Origin: CAYQMF01 sp964418595
GTDB taxonomy: Bacteria; Planctomycetota; UBA1135; UBA2386
Reading direction: 5' to 3'
Length of the DNA stretch: 25,727 bases
NCBI GenBank assembly: GCA_964418595.1
Contig: CAYQMF010000098.1
Location: forward strand, 1 to 25,727
The notes below the pieces were generated by a model, which was not told the origin of the DNA, made no database searches, and was given only the letters and a program-made list of their open reading frames with translations. Each line of letters opens with the position of its first letter. The stretch's first letter is position 1. Positions 15,281 through 23,305 of this stretch are shown here, piece by piece. A program made the translations under genes and the position numbers.

Positions 15281-16318
15281 TCAGCGCTGCGCGACCTGCT
15301 GCATTCGCCGTCGGATCTCGGTCACCACCGCTTCGAGCCGCGGGCCCGGGCACTGTGTCGACTTGAACTGGCGGTGGAAGTAGATCTGGCTCTCGTCGAT
15401 GTCGTAGTCGGAGCAGAGCCAGCGCAGGGTCTGTTCGAGCGCGATGGCCTGCTCCTTGGTGGGGTTGTGGCCCTCGGCGCCGCGCAGGAAGCAGCCGAGC
15501 ACGCACACGCCGATGTTGCCGCGGTTGTGGTCACCACCCGCGTGGGCGCCCTGCCAGCGGAGTGGTCGGCCCTCCCAGATCCTGCCCGCGGGATCGATGA
15601 GGAAGTGGTACCCGATGTCGGCCCAACCTTCGGACGTCTGATGGCTGCCCTGCACCGAGTGGATCTGCGCCGCCGCCGCTTTCTGGCTGGTGGCGCTGAT
15701 CGGGATCGCCGTGTGGTGGATGGTGATCCGGTGCGGACGCTCCATGGCGCGCAGGCTGGCAGCCTGGCTGCTCCGGGCGCCCCACGCGGAGCGCGGCAGG
15801 ATGTCGGGGCGGCCGGTCCGGCGCGCCGCGACGCGGGGGGCCGGCCGCACGACTTCCGGCAACGGTGCCGACGTCCCGAGCAGCGCGCGGAGTTCGGGGT
15901 CGACCGCGAGCTGGATGGCCCGCTCGCGATCCGCCTCTGCTTCGTCTCCATTGCCGCGGGTCGCGTGTACGAGGCCGCGCAGGTAGCGAGCGAAGGCCTC
16001 GACCGGCGGCGATGGTTCGGTCTCGCCGTAGAGGAGGAGGTTCAGCACGGCGAGCGACCCTGCCGTGTCGCCGATCTGCTGGAGGATGTGGGCCCGGCGG
16101 AGTTCGATGGCGGGCGATGGCGGCGAGCGCTGGAGCCACGCCAGCTCGGCCAGCCCGTCACCGCGAACCGGCGCGAGGATGGATGGCACGGTGGCATCCG
16201 GCGCCGCGTTGGCAGCGGGACCTCCGGAGACCGTGCCGGTGCCAGGGCCGGCGCACGCACCGACCAACAAGAAGAACGTAGCGCACCGTAGCCGCCACCC
16301 GCCCGCGGGGCTGTGCAT
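15281..16318 (-). CDS. Lipoprotein N-acetylmuramoyl-L-alanine amidase (amidase_2/PGRP fold)
   Basis: A protein of 345 residues from the ATG at 16318, which opens on a lipoprotein signal (CATFFLLVGAC, Cys22); an upstream in-frame start would bury this signal. Residues ~45-150 are helical and TPR-like. Residues ~180-340 form the amidase_2 domain: ITIHHTA (His201/202), GYHFLID (Tyr237), GAHAGGDHN, and FHRQFKSTQCPG (His315, Cys323). The His, His, Cys zinc set and the 8-residue His-Cys spacing match T7-lysozyme-type amidases. It should cut the bond between MurNAc and L-Ala in peptidoglycan, for cell-wall turnover or remodelling. It lies 72 nt upstream of the kinase gene on the same strand and may share its transcript. 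Confidence 0.9.
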   Translation of the reverse strand: MHSPAGGWRLRCATFFLLVGACAGPGTGTVSGGPAANAAPDATVPSILAPVRGDGLAELAWLQRSPPSPAIELRRAHILQQIGDTAGSLAVLNLLLYGETEPSPPVEAFARYLRGLVHATRGNGDEAEADRERAIQLAVDPELRALLGTSAPLPEVVRPAPRVAARRTGRPDILPRSAWGARSSQAASLRAMERPHRITIHHTAIPISATSQKAAAAQIHSVQGSHQTSEGWADIGYHFLIDPAGRIWEGRPLRWQGAHAGGDHNRGNIGVCVLGCFLRGAEGHNPTKEQAIALEQTLRWLCSDYDIDESQIYFHRQFKSTQCPGPRLEAVVTEIRRRMQQVAQR

Positions 16319-16332
16319 GGTCGGGCATCCTA

Positions 16333-16361
16333 GCGATGACGATGCGTGATTCCATCGTCGC
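16333..16361. promoter_or_regulatory. Imperfect inverted repeat in a divergent promoter region
   Basis: GCGA-TGA-CGATG pairs with CATCGTCGC across an 8-nt loop, with TGA bulged in the left arm. It sits in the ~100-bp gap between the divergent amidase (start 16318) and the anti-sigma-like kinase (start about 16418 or 16484), where promoters for both must lie. It could be an operator. No clear promoter hexamers are visible, and an inverted repeat of this size can arise by chance in GC-rich DNA. Confidence 0.3.
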
Positions 16362-16417
16362 GATGGGGGCGTCGAGGCGATGCCAGGGGGTAGTCGATCC
16401 GACGCAGCCATTCGCTC

Positions 16418-16963
16418 GTGAGGGCGTCAAGGCTCCGCGCCCTGCCGTCCGATAGGCGAAGGAGTCCTGACAACCCATCTCTCTTGACCGCACGTCTCGA
16501 ACTCTCTCTCTGTGGCGATCTGGATCACCTTCGGGTCGTCTGGCAGGCCGGCGAGGCCTTGCTGGAGTCGACACCGTTCGAAGGCGACGCGGAGGCCGCG
16601 CGCTACGACGTTCTCGTGGCGGTGCAGGAGATCGTCACCAACGTCATCCGGCATGGGTATCTCGGCCGGACGACGGAGGTCGTGCGGGTCGAGTTCGAGG
16701 TCGACGACCATCGGTTCGCGGTCACGGTGGCCGACCGTGGCCCAGCGTTCGATCCGACGCGCGCACTCACCCGCGGCATGACCGGGACGGAGCCACCGCG
16801 CGAGTGCGGCGGTTGGGGCGTGATGATCGTGAAGACGACCATGGACGAGGTCACGTACGAGCGCATCGACGGATGGAACCGGCTGCGCCTCGTCAAGCAC
16901 GTCGGGAGCTCCTCGACCGTCCCTTCGAGTGAAGCTGCCAAGGCGGCGGAGGAGCGCCGGTGA
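16418..16963 (+). CDS. RsbW/SpoIIAB-like ATPase (anti-sigma factor / serine kinase)
   Basis: A protein of at most 181 residues from GTG 16418; a TTG at 16484 would begin right at the domain (TARLELSLCGDLDHLRVVW) and give 159 residues. An AAGGAG at 16459-16464 lies 19 nt before the TTG, too far for a normal site, so the start is unsettled. The single domain is a small GHKL ATPase with N-box VQEIVTNVIRHGY, G1 VADRGPAFDP and G2 GGWGVMIVKTTMD. Proteins of this kind bind a sigma factor or another partner and phosphorylate a STAS-domain antagonist. The C-terminal ~20 residues are Ser/Ala/Glu-rich. It overlaps the PP2C phosphatase gene by 4 nt, the usual pairing of a partner-switching module. Confidence 0.85.
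   Translation: MRASRLRALPSDRRRSPDNPSLLTARLELSLCGDLDHLRVVWQAGEALLESTPFEGDAEAARYDVLVAVQEIVTNVIRHGYLGRTTEVVRVEFEVDDHRFAVTVADRGPAFDPTRALTRGMTGTEPPRECGGWGVMIVKTTMDEVTYERIDGWNRLRLVKHVGSSSTVPSSEAAKAAEERR
16948..16954 (+). promoter_or_regulatory. Ribosome binding site GGAGGAG deciding the GTG start at 16960
   Basis: A strong Shine-Dalgarno sequence lies 5 nt before the GTG that overlaps the preceding TGA (GTGA). It supports the GTG start of the phosphatase and coupled translation. The receiver gene downstream has a similar site, GGGAGG at 18555-18560, 6 nt before its ATG. Confidence 0.75.
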
Positions 16964-18570
16964 CAGCGGTCCTCGACGGCTGCGCCGCGTGGCTCACGAG
17001 CCTGTCCGCGGCATTGGACGGACGCGTCGGCGTGCATGTCCTGGGTGGGGACGGCTCGATCTCGCACCTGGGCGACGATGGGACGACGTTCGCGGATGGC
17101 TCGCCCGTGCTCGCGGCCGACCGCTGCGCCAGGACCGGGGCGGTGGGCGACGAGACCGTCGTCGTGACCCTGCCGGCCCACGACGCCGCCGGCCCGCTCG
17201 GCGAACTGGTGGACGGCCTGCTCCGGAGTCTCGGCGAGCAAGCGCAGCTCGCCCACGATCTCGAGTCGATGCACCCGACTTCGCTGGCGCTGCTCGAGGA
17301 AGTGTCGATGTGGGGCGAAGTCCTGCCCATCCTGCCCACCGGCCGGACCGAGCAGGAGGTGGCGGAGATGGGGATCCGCGCGCTGCTCGTCGCGGCGGGG
17401 GCGGAACGCGCGATGTACATCCGCTGGCACGCCGACATGCAGCTCTGCGAGGTCCTCTCGCACGTGGTCGCCGACGAGGGTGAGCACGGCCTGCGAATGA
17501 CGGAAGGCGAAGCCGAGCCCGTGTTCGATGCGGGGGACGGGCTGGTCGGTCGCGCGGCGCGCGGACCGGGAGCGGCCCTGCTCGCGGTGGCGGCCGAGTT
17601 GGTGGCGACCGCGCCCGTCGAGCGGTTGGTGCAGCGGGACGTGATCGCGGTGCCGGTGCGCTTCGGGGGTGAGGAGAACACCAAGACCCTCGGGGTGGTC
17701 CTGGTGATGGACAAGCGGGAGTCGAGCTACTCGGCACAGACCGAGCTCGGCTCCCAGGAGACCAAGCTCACCCAGGCGGTCGCCTCCATGCTCGGCTCCG
17801 TGCTGGGCACGCGGCGCATGGTCGAACTCGACAAGGAGTTCCAGATGGCGGAGGACATCCACCGCCAGCTGCAGCCGCAGGGCAGCCCGAAGGTGAAGGG
17901 GTTCGACGTGGCCGGGCGCAATCGCGCGTGCGGGCGCGTCGGCGGCGACTACTTCGACTACCTGCGTCTGGCGGACGGTCGGACGCTGGCCGTCGTGCTC
18001 GACGTGTCGGGTCACGACTTCGCCAGCGGGATGATGATCGTCAGTGCGCGCATGGCGCTGCGGCTCGAGTGCCGCTCGCGCTCTGCGCCCGAAGAGGTGT
18101 TCACGGTGGTCAATCAGGAGATGACCCCGGACCTCAGCCGCACGGAGCGTTTCGTCACCGCGGTGGGTGTGGCGATGGCGAACGACGGCACGTCGGTGGA
18201 GATCGTCAACCACGGTCACCCCGACACGATGATCCTGCGCGCGGCGACCGGGGAGGTCGAGTGTGTATCGAGCGACGCGCCGGTCCTGGGCTTCAGCGTG
18301 CGCGAGCGTTCGGTGGCGCGCACGGTGCCGTTGGCGGTCGGGGACGTGATCCTGCTTTACACGGATGGCGTGACCGAGGTCACCAACACGAACGACGACA
18401 TGTTCGGGTTCGACGAGTTGATGCGGGTGTTGCGCGAGATCGGACACCTGCCGGTGCACGACATCGTGAACGCCGTGCACGACGCGGTCGATCGGTTCCG
18501 CGGCCCGGCGCCGCGCAGCGACGACGTGACGGTCGTGGCGATCAAGGTGACGGCGGGAGGTGCAGCATGA
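16960..18570 (+). CDS. GAF-domain PP2C (SpoIIE/RsbU-type) serine phosphatase
   Basis: A protein of 536 residues. Residues ~110-290 look like a GAF sensor domain (EQEVAEMGIRALLVAAGAERAM..., RDVIAVPVRFGGEENTKTLGVVLVMDK). A helical linker follows (ELDKEFQMAEDIHRQLQPQ, the form that usually precedes RsbU-type catalytic domains). The phosphatase domain covers ~315-530, with metal-binding motifs GGDYFDYL, LDVSGHDFASGMM, LLYTDGVTEV and SDDVTVVAIK. A conserved position usually NAGHPPP reads NHGHPDT. Such enzymes dephosphorylate the STAS anti-anti-sigma factor that the upstream kinase phosphorylates. No STAS gene is present in this window, so the substrate must be encoded elsewhere. The stop overlaps the receiver start (ATGA). 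Confidence 0.92.
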   Translation: MTAVLDGCAAWLTSLSAALDGRVGVHVLGGDGSISHLGDDGTTFADGSPVLAADRCARTGAVGDETVVVTLPAHDAAGPLGELVDGLLRSLGEQAQLAHDLESMHPTSLALLEEVSMWGEVLPILPTGRTEQEVAEMGIRALLVAAGAERAMYIRWHADMQLCEVLSHVVADEGEHGLRMTEGEAEPVFDAGDGLVGRAARGPGAALLAVAAELVATAPVERLVQRDVIAVPVRFGGEENTKTLGVVLVMDKRESSYSAQTELGSQETKLTQAVASMLGSVLGTRRMVELDKEFQMAEDIHRQLQPQGSPKVKGFDVAGRNRACGRVGGDYFDYLRLADGRTLAVVLDVSGHDFASGMMIVSARMALRLECRSRSAPEEVFTVVNQEMTPDLSRTERFVTAVGVAMANDGTSVEIVNHGHPDTMILRAATGEVECVSSDAPVLGFSVRERSVARTVPLAVGDVILLYTDGVTEVTNTNDDMFGFDELMRVLREIGHLPVHDIVNAVHDAVDRFRGPAPRSDDVTVVAIKVTAGGAA

Positions 18571-18941
18571 AGCCGCGCTGTGTCCTCGTCGTCGACGACG
18601 AGCCCTTCATCTGCCGATCGCTCTCCTTCGTCTTGCGCCGTGAGAAGTTCGAGGTCCACGAGGCCCGCAACGGGGAAGAGGCGATTGCGGCGATCCGCGA
18701 GCACCGTCCCGAACTCGTGTTCCTCGACGTGATGATGCCGAAGATGAACGGCTTCGAGGTCACGGAGATGGTCAAGGCCGACCCCGAGCTGAAGAGCACG
18801 AAGATCATCCTGCTCACCGGCAAGGGTCAGGATGCGGACCGTGTCGCGGGGGTCGCGGCAGGCGCCGACGATTATCTGACCAAGCCGTTCAGTCCGTCGA
18901 AGATCGTGCACCGGGTTCGTGAGATCCTCGGTCTGCCCTGA
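18567..18941 (+). CDS. Single-domain CheY-like response regulator
   Basis: A protein of 124 residues, exactly one receiver domain: acidic pair Asp10/Asp11 (VVDDEPF), phospho-acceptor Asp54 (FLDVMMPKMNG), the ILLTGKG switch residue and Lys in YLTKPF. There is no output domain, so it acts by protein contact. ATG overlaps the phosphatase stop and is preceded by GGGAGG. Its position suggests that it links a histidine kinase signal to the phosphatase/anti-sigma pair, for example by binding the phosphatase GAF or linker region. No partner histidine kinase adjoins it; the kinase at 13820-15208 is on the other strand and has its own regulator. Confidence 0.93.
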   Translation: MKPRCVLVVDDEPFICRSLSFVLRREKFEVHEARNGEEAIAAIREHRPELVFLDVMMPKMNGFEVTEMVKADPELKSTKIILLTGKGQDADRVAGVAAGADDYLTKPFSPSKIVHRVREILGLP

Positions 18942-18971
18942 TCGGGCCGAAGGTCGGGCACCGGCAGGGGG

Positions 18972-20195
18972 TCAGTTCGCGCGTACCCGGACGGTTTCGC
19001 CGACCTCGTCGAGCATGCGGCGCAGCTCGTCGTAGTCGGGGTGCCGCATCCGGATCCAGGCGTTGGCCATGTAGCCCGCCTCGACGCCCTGGGTCGCCGT
19101 GCCGGGCTCGGGAATGCGGTCGTCGATCCACCACTGCGCGAACTTGCGACGCGCCCGCTCGATGCCGTCGACAGCGACGATGCGGCCATCGCGGTCGGGG
19201 CGGAGCGCGATCATGCCCGCCGAGTAGCGGCGGCTGAGCTTGCCGTCGGTGTGCTCGGCCACGATGAGCTTGCCCCATTCGTGGAAGATGTCGATCTCGT
19301 TGGCGGCCGCGTACATGTCCCACGTGCCCACGCCCGGTGGCCGACAGCCGATCTCGGAGAACTTCAGGCCTTTGTCGCCGAAGAACCACTCCATGTGGGT
19401 GGCCGACGTCCAGATCCCGAGCGCCTCGATGACCCGGCGACCCATCTCGCGCACCTCGTCGTAGCCCTTGGCGCTGTCGATGCGGTTGGTCACGACGATC
19501 TGCGGCGAGATCCAGCGCGTGCGCATCGCCTCGAGCACGTTGGGGTAGTAGTGGCAGGCGAAGTCGAACACGACCTTCCCGGCGCAGGTGAGGGTGTCGT
19601 AGAAGCCCTCGTGCCCGTCGATGAACTCCTCGACCGCGATGGTGGCCCCCTTGTCGACCCCGAGCTTGCCGATCGCGGCGTCGAGGTCGTCGGCGTTGTC
19701 GACGCGGGTGGCGCCGGCCGCGCCGGCGCCGGCCGTCGGCTTGAGGATCAGGGGGTAGCCCACCCGCTGCGCGAAGTTGCGGACGTCGGCTGGAGTTTTC
19801 GCCGCGGTCGACGCCGCGCACGGCACGCCGGCGCGGCGCAGCTCGTCCTTCATGGCGGGCTTGTCGCGGCACAGCCACGCCGTTCGCGCCGTGGTACCCG
19901 GGATGTCGGTGACTTCGCGCACGTGTGCGGCCGCCATGACGTGGGCCTCGACGGTCGCTTCGAGGCGGTCGACCCAGCCGCGCGCCTGGATGCGCCGCAC
20001 GCACTCGAGCAGCGCCTGTTCGTCGACGACGGAGCGGACCTGCTCGTAGCCGTCGAGCCAGCGGGAGACGTCTGGACTCAGCGAACCCGCCGGCGCCTCG
20101 CCGATGCCGGTGACGTGGGCACCGGCCATCTTGAGGCCGCGGACGAACTCGCGCTGGTTCCTGGGGAAGTTCGGTTCGAGGAAGAGGACGTGCAT
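18972..20195 (-). CDS. ATP-grasp family ligase of unknown substrate
   Basis: A protein of 407 residues from the ATG at 20195, 4 nt after the glgA stop; a GTG at 20207 is a less likely start. Residues ~1-100 form a Rossmann-like pre-ATP-grasp domain (MHVLFLEPNFPRNQREFVRGL). The ATP-grasp core follows, with DKPAMKDELRRAGVPCA, the nucleotide-binding YPLILKPTAGAGAAG (glycine-rich loop), IAVEEFIDG, HMEWFF and the metal-binding FSEIGCRPPGVGTWD. The N-terminal part resembles a widespread but uncharacterised bacterial ATP-grasp family that begins with a PNFP-type motif. Such enzymes join a carboxylate to an amine or thiol through an acyl-phosphate. The substrate is unknown. The close link to glycogen synthase is the only contextual hint. 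Confidence 0.88.
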   Translation of the reverse strand: MHVLFLEPNFPRNQREFVRGLKMAGAHVTGIGEAPAGSLSPDVSRWLDGYEQVRSVVDEQALLECVRRIQARGWVDRLEATVEAHVMAAAHVREVTDIPGTTARTAWLCRDKPAMKDELRRAGVPCAASTAAKTPADVRNFAQRVGYPLILKPTAGAGAAGATRVDNADDLDAAIGKLGVDKGATIAVEEFIDGHEGFYDTLTCAGKVVFDFACHYYPNVLEAMRTRWISPQIVVTNRIDSAKGYDEVREMGRRVIEALGIWTSATHMEWFFGDKGLKFSEIGCRPPGVGTWDMYAAANEIDIFHEWGKLIVAEHTDGKLSRRYSAGMIALRPDRDGRIVAVDGIERARRKFAQWWIDDRIPEPGTATQGVEAGYMANAWIRMRHPDYDELRRMLDEVGETVRVRAN

Positions 20196-20199
20196 CGAT

Positions 20200-21660
20200 C
20201 TAGGCACGGAGGGTCTTGTAGAGGGCCACGTATTCGCGGCCTTGGCGCTGCCAGGAGAAGTCGCGGCTCATGCCGCGCAGTACGAGCCGATGCCACGCAT
20301 CGCGATCGCGCCAGACGGAGAGAGCGTGGCGGAGTGTGTCGAGGAGCGCCTGCGACGTGAAGGCACCGAACAGGAACCCGGTGCCGGTGTCGCTCCCGGT
20401 GTCCTGCTGTTCCACCGTGTCGGCGAGACCACCGGTGCGGCGCACGACCGGGACGGTCCCGTAGCGGAGGCTGTACATCTGGTTGAGCCCACACGGCTCG
20501 TACCGCGAGGGCATGAGGAACATGTCGCTCCCCGCCTCGATCTGGTGGGCGAGTTCGTCGTTGAAGCCGCGGAAGAAGCCGACCTTGGTGGGGAACTGGT
20601 CGCGCAGCCATTGGAAGTAGCGCTCGTACTTCTCCTCGCCGCTGCCGAGGAGCACGAAGCGGATGTCCTCGCCGTGCAGCAGCACCGGAAGCACGTCCGG
20701 CAGCAGCTCGAAGCCCTTCTGCCAGGTCAGGCGCGAGACCACGCCGAGGACGGGCACCGCCGGGTCGTAGGGCAGCCCGTGCCGGACCATGAGCGCCTCC
20801 TTGCACTTCGCCTTGCCCGCGAGGTCGTCCTTGGTGTAGCGGGCTGCGATGTGGGGGTCGGTGGCCGGATCCCAGTCCCCGTAGTCGACGCCGTTGACGA
20901 TCCCCGAGAGCACGTCGCGGCGACGCTGCAGGTCCTGCTCCAGGCCGGCGCCGAACTCTGGCGTGAGGATCTCCTGCGCGTAGGTGCGGCTCACGGTGTT
21001 GATCGCGTGCGCGTGCAGGACACCCGTCTTGAGGAAGCTGAACCGGCCTGCGTTGAGGTCGTCCTGGTGGACGAAGTGCTGCTGGTTGCGCAGGCTCAGG
21101 TCGTCGAGGACCGACGGCGGGAAGACGCCGGGGTAGCCGATGTTGTGGATGGTGAGGAGGGTCTTCGTGGCAGCGAAGAGCTTGTCCCACGCGTACAGCG
21201 TGCGCAGGTACAGGGGTAGCAGAGCGGTGTGCCAGTCGTTGCAGTGGACGACGTCGGGCGCGAAGGCCAGACGCTGGCAGGTCTCGAGCGCGGCCCGCGC
21301 CAGGAGCCCGAAGCGCACGTGCTCGTCCGCGGCCGAACCGTAGATGCCGTCGCGGTCGAACAGCGCGGGGCAGTCGATGAGGTACACCGGCGCACTGCTC
21401 TCCGGTAGCTTCGTCTCGAGGACGGAGAAGCGCTGGGTCGTACCCGACGGACCCTTGATCTCGATCGACTCCAGGATGCGCTTGGCGTCCGCGGCGTGCT
21501 TGCCGGTGCGCACGGAGCGGTAGTAGGGGAGGACGAGGCGAGCGTCGTGACCGTCGGAGGCGAGCCAGCGGGCGAGGCCGGCGACCACGTCGGCGAGGCC
21601 CCCGGTCTTGGCGAAGGGAGTGAGCTCGGAGGCGACGAGGCAGATCCGCAGTTTCGACAT
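20200..21660 (-). CDS. glgA: Glycogen (starch) synthase, ADP-glucose type
   Basis: A protein of 486 residues, typical for GT5 bacterial glycogen synthases. The N-terminal Rossmann domain has the KTGGLADV motif (Lys18) that binds ADP-glucose, followed by VHCNDWHTALLP and TIHNIGYPGVF. The C-terminal domain has VVSRLTWQKGFELL, LLGSGEEKYE, and the catalytic region MPSRYEPCGLNQMYSLRYGTVPVVRRTGGLADTV with the STGGL-like motif. It extends alpha-1,4-glucan chains. The start ATG is followed at once by the conserved beta strand (LRICLVASELTPFAKTGG). No branching enzyme or glgC lies in the window; the ATP-grasp gene follows in the same transcript. Confidence 0.95.
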   Translation of the reverse strand: MSKLRICLVASELTPFAKTGGLADVVAGLARWLASDGHDARLVLPYYRSVRTGKHAADAKRILESIEIKGPSGTTQRFSVLETKLPESSAPVYLIDCPALFDRDGIYGSAADEHVRFGLLARAALETCQRLAFAPDVVHCNDWHTALLPLYLRTLYAWDKLFAATKTLLTIHNIGYPGVFPPSVLDDLSLRNQQHFVHQDDLNAGRFSFLKTGVLHAHAINTVSRTYAQEILTPEFGAGLEQDLQRRRDVLSGIVNGVDYGDWDPATDPHIAARYTKDDLAGKAKCKEALMVRHGLPYDPAVPVLGVVSRLTWQKGFELLPDVLPVLLHGEDIRFVLLGSGEEKYERYFQWLRDQFPTKVGFFRGFNDELAHQIEAGSDMFLMPSRYEPCGLNQMYSLRYGTVPVVRRTGGLADTVEQQDTGSDTGTGFLFGAFTSQALLDTLRHALSVWRDRDAWHRLVLRGMSRDFSWQRQGREYVALYKTLRA

Positions 21661-21823
21661 GTGGGTCGGACTCTAGCGTGGCGGTGCGGAGCGTTCATCT
21701 GCGCTCCGCTTCCCGACCGGTGATCGCGCACGAATTGCCCCGTGGGGGCTCGGCGCTGCCGCGAGCGGCCTTCGTCGCAGACGGCGGGTGCGACTGACGC
21801 GCTGCCGGCTACTGTGCCCGCGC
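21661..21823. promoter_or_regulatory. Divergent intergenic region between glgA and amidohydrolase genes
   Basis: This 163-bp gap separates two divergent transcription units and must hold promoters for both. I see no clear promoter hexamers, operator palindrome or small gene; the open frames that cross it are extensions of the flanking genes. Confidence 0.45.
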
Positions 21824-23305
21824 ATGCTGCGGTTTCCCTTCGTCCGGCTCCTTCCCTCCGCGTTCATCGCGTCCGCTCTGGGTGCGGTCGGCGCCCAGCC
21901 GCCGGCTGCGCACGGCACCCGGCCAGCGACCATGGAGATCCGCGGCGTGCACGTGATCAAGGGCGATGGCTCCCCACCGCAGGGACCCACCAGCGTCTTC
22001 GTACGCGATGGCATGATCGCGGCCGAGCCGATCGATGCGCCGGAGCTCGTGCTCGACGGGACCGGGTGCTGGCTCACGCCCGGGTTCGTCAACACCCATG
22101 GCCACATCCAGGACCAGCAGGCGGGGATCCCGATCGAGCCGGAGTACATCCTGAAGCTCTGGCTCGCCTGTGGCGTGACCGCGGTGCGCGACAACGGCAG
22201 CACCTTCCCCAAGACCATGCGCCTGCGGGCGCGGAGTGCGGCGCGCGAGATCGCTGCGCCGCGGCTGTTCATCTATCGCGGGTTCGGGCCCGTGGAGAAC
22301 GCGGCGCAGGCGAGGGAGCGGGTCGCCAGCTACAAGGCGGGCGGCGCGGACGGGATCAAGCTGTGGTCGAACTTCAGCTACGACGAGGATCTCCTCGTCG
22401 CGATCCTCTCGGAGGCGCGCGAGCAGGGCCTGCCGACCACGGCGCACATCGGCGTCGGCGCGAGCAACGCGACCCACTACGCGCGCGCCGGCGTGCGGTG
22501 CCTCGAGCACTGGTACGGGATCCCCGACGCTGCCCTCGACGGTGTGCAGTCGTTCCCTGCCGAGTTCTCCTACAGCAACGAGGTCGATCGCTTCCGCCAA
22601 GCGGGTCGGTTGTGGCGTGAGACGGATCCGGCGAAGCTGCGCGAGGTGCTCACCATGCTGGTCGAGCACGAAGTCGCGTGGAGCCCGACGCTCGCCATCT
22701 ACGAGGCCAGCCGCGATGTGCAGCGCGCCCAGACCAACCCGTACTTCGCCGACTACCTGCACCCCGCGCTCGAGAAGTTCTTCGCCCCCAACCTCGCGAG
22801 CCACGGCAGCTACTTCATCGGCTGGACGACCGCCGACGAGGTGTACTGGAAGGAGAACTACGCGATCTGGATGCGGGCCGTGCGCGATTTCGAGCGCCTT
22901 GGCGGGATCGTGACGACGGGCGACGACGCGGGGTACATCTACTCGATGCACGGCTTCGGTCTCCTGCGCGAACTCGAGCTGCACCTCGAAGCCGGCTTCC
23001 ATCCGCTCGAGGTGATCCGGCACGCGACCTTCAATGGCGCGCAGGTGCTCGGTCAGGCCGAGTCGTTCGGCCGGGTCCGGCCGGGCCTCGCCGCCGATCT
23101 CGTCGTCGTGCACGGCAACCCGCTGCACAACCTGAAGGTCCTCTACCCGGGTGGGACGAGCGTGTACGTGAACGGCAAGTCGGAGCAGAGCGAGGGCATC
23201 CGCTGGACGATCAAGGACGGCATCGTATACCACGCGCCGAGCCTGCTCGCCGAGGTGCGCGCCCTGGTGACGGCCAGCCGGGCCAAGGTCCGCGAGGGGC
23301 GTTGA
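21824..23305 (+). CDS. Secreted amidohydrolase-superfamily metal-dependent hydrolase
   Basis: A protein of 493 residues. I chose the ATG at 21824, which opens on a signal peptide (FVRLLPSAFIASALGAVGAQ), over the in-frame start at 21788. The mature protein is an imidazolonepropionase/prolidase-like amidohydrolase: a small beta domain (IRGVHVIKGDGSPPQGPTSV), the metal motif PGFVNTHGHIQ (His-x-His), GADGIKLWSN (Lys in the carbamylated-lysine position), TTAHIG and CLEHWYG (His ligands), and TTGDDAGY (catalytic Asp), closing with NGAQVLGQAESFGRVRPGLAADLVVVHGNP. These enzymes hydrolyse amide bonds, often dipeptides, in the periplasm. The exact substrate cannot be read. Its stop overlaps the start of the MATE gene (TTGA), so the transporter may move a related compound. 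Confidence 0.9.
   Translation: MLRFPFVRLLPSAFIASALGAVGAQPPAAHGTRPATMEIRGVHVIKGDGSPPQGPTSVFVRDGMIAAEPIDAPELVLDGTGCWLTPGFVNTHGHIQDQQAGIPIEPEYILKLWLACGVTAVRDNGSTFPKTMRLRARSAAREIAAPRLFIYRGFGPVENAAQARERVASYKAGGADGIKLWSNFSYDEDLLVAILSEAREQGLPTTAHIGVGASNATHYARAGVRCLEHWYGIPDAALDGVQSFPAEFSYSNEVDRFRQAGRLWRETDPAKLREVLTMLVEHEVAWSPTLAIYEASRDVQRAQTNPYFADYLHPALEKFFAPNLASHGSYFIGWTTADEVYWKENYAIWMRAVRDFERLGGIVTTGDDAGYIYSMHGFGLLRELELHLEAGFHPLEVIRHATFNGAQVLGQAESFGRVRPGLAADLVVVHGNPLHNLKVLYPGGTSVYVNGKSEQSEGIRWTIKDGIVYHAPSLLAEVRALVTASRAKVREGR

Noticed and set aside
16603..18480. 625-residue minus-strand open frame opposite the PP2C gene
   Set aside because: His/Arg-rich antisense shadow; the plus strand has GAF-PP2C motifs and coupled starts.
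18942..18971. Terminator between the convergent receiver and ATP-grasp genes
   Set aside because: No stable stem with a T-tract in this 30-bp gap.
19041..20360. 439-residue plus-strand open frame opposite the ATP-grasp gene
   Set aside because: No domain features; the minus strand shows full ATP-grasp motifs.
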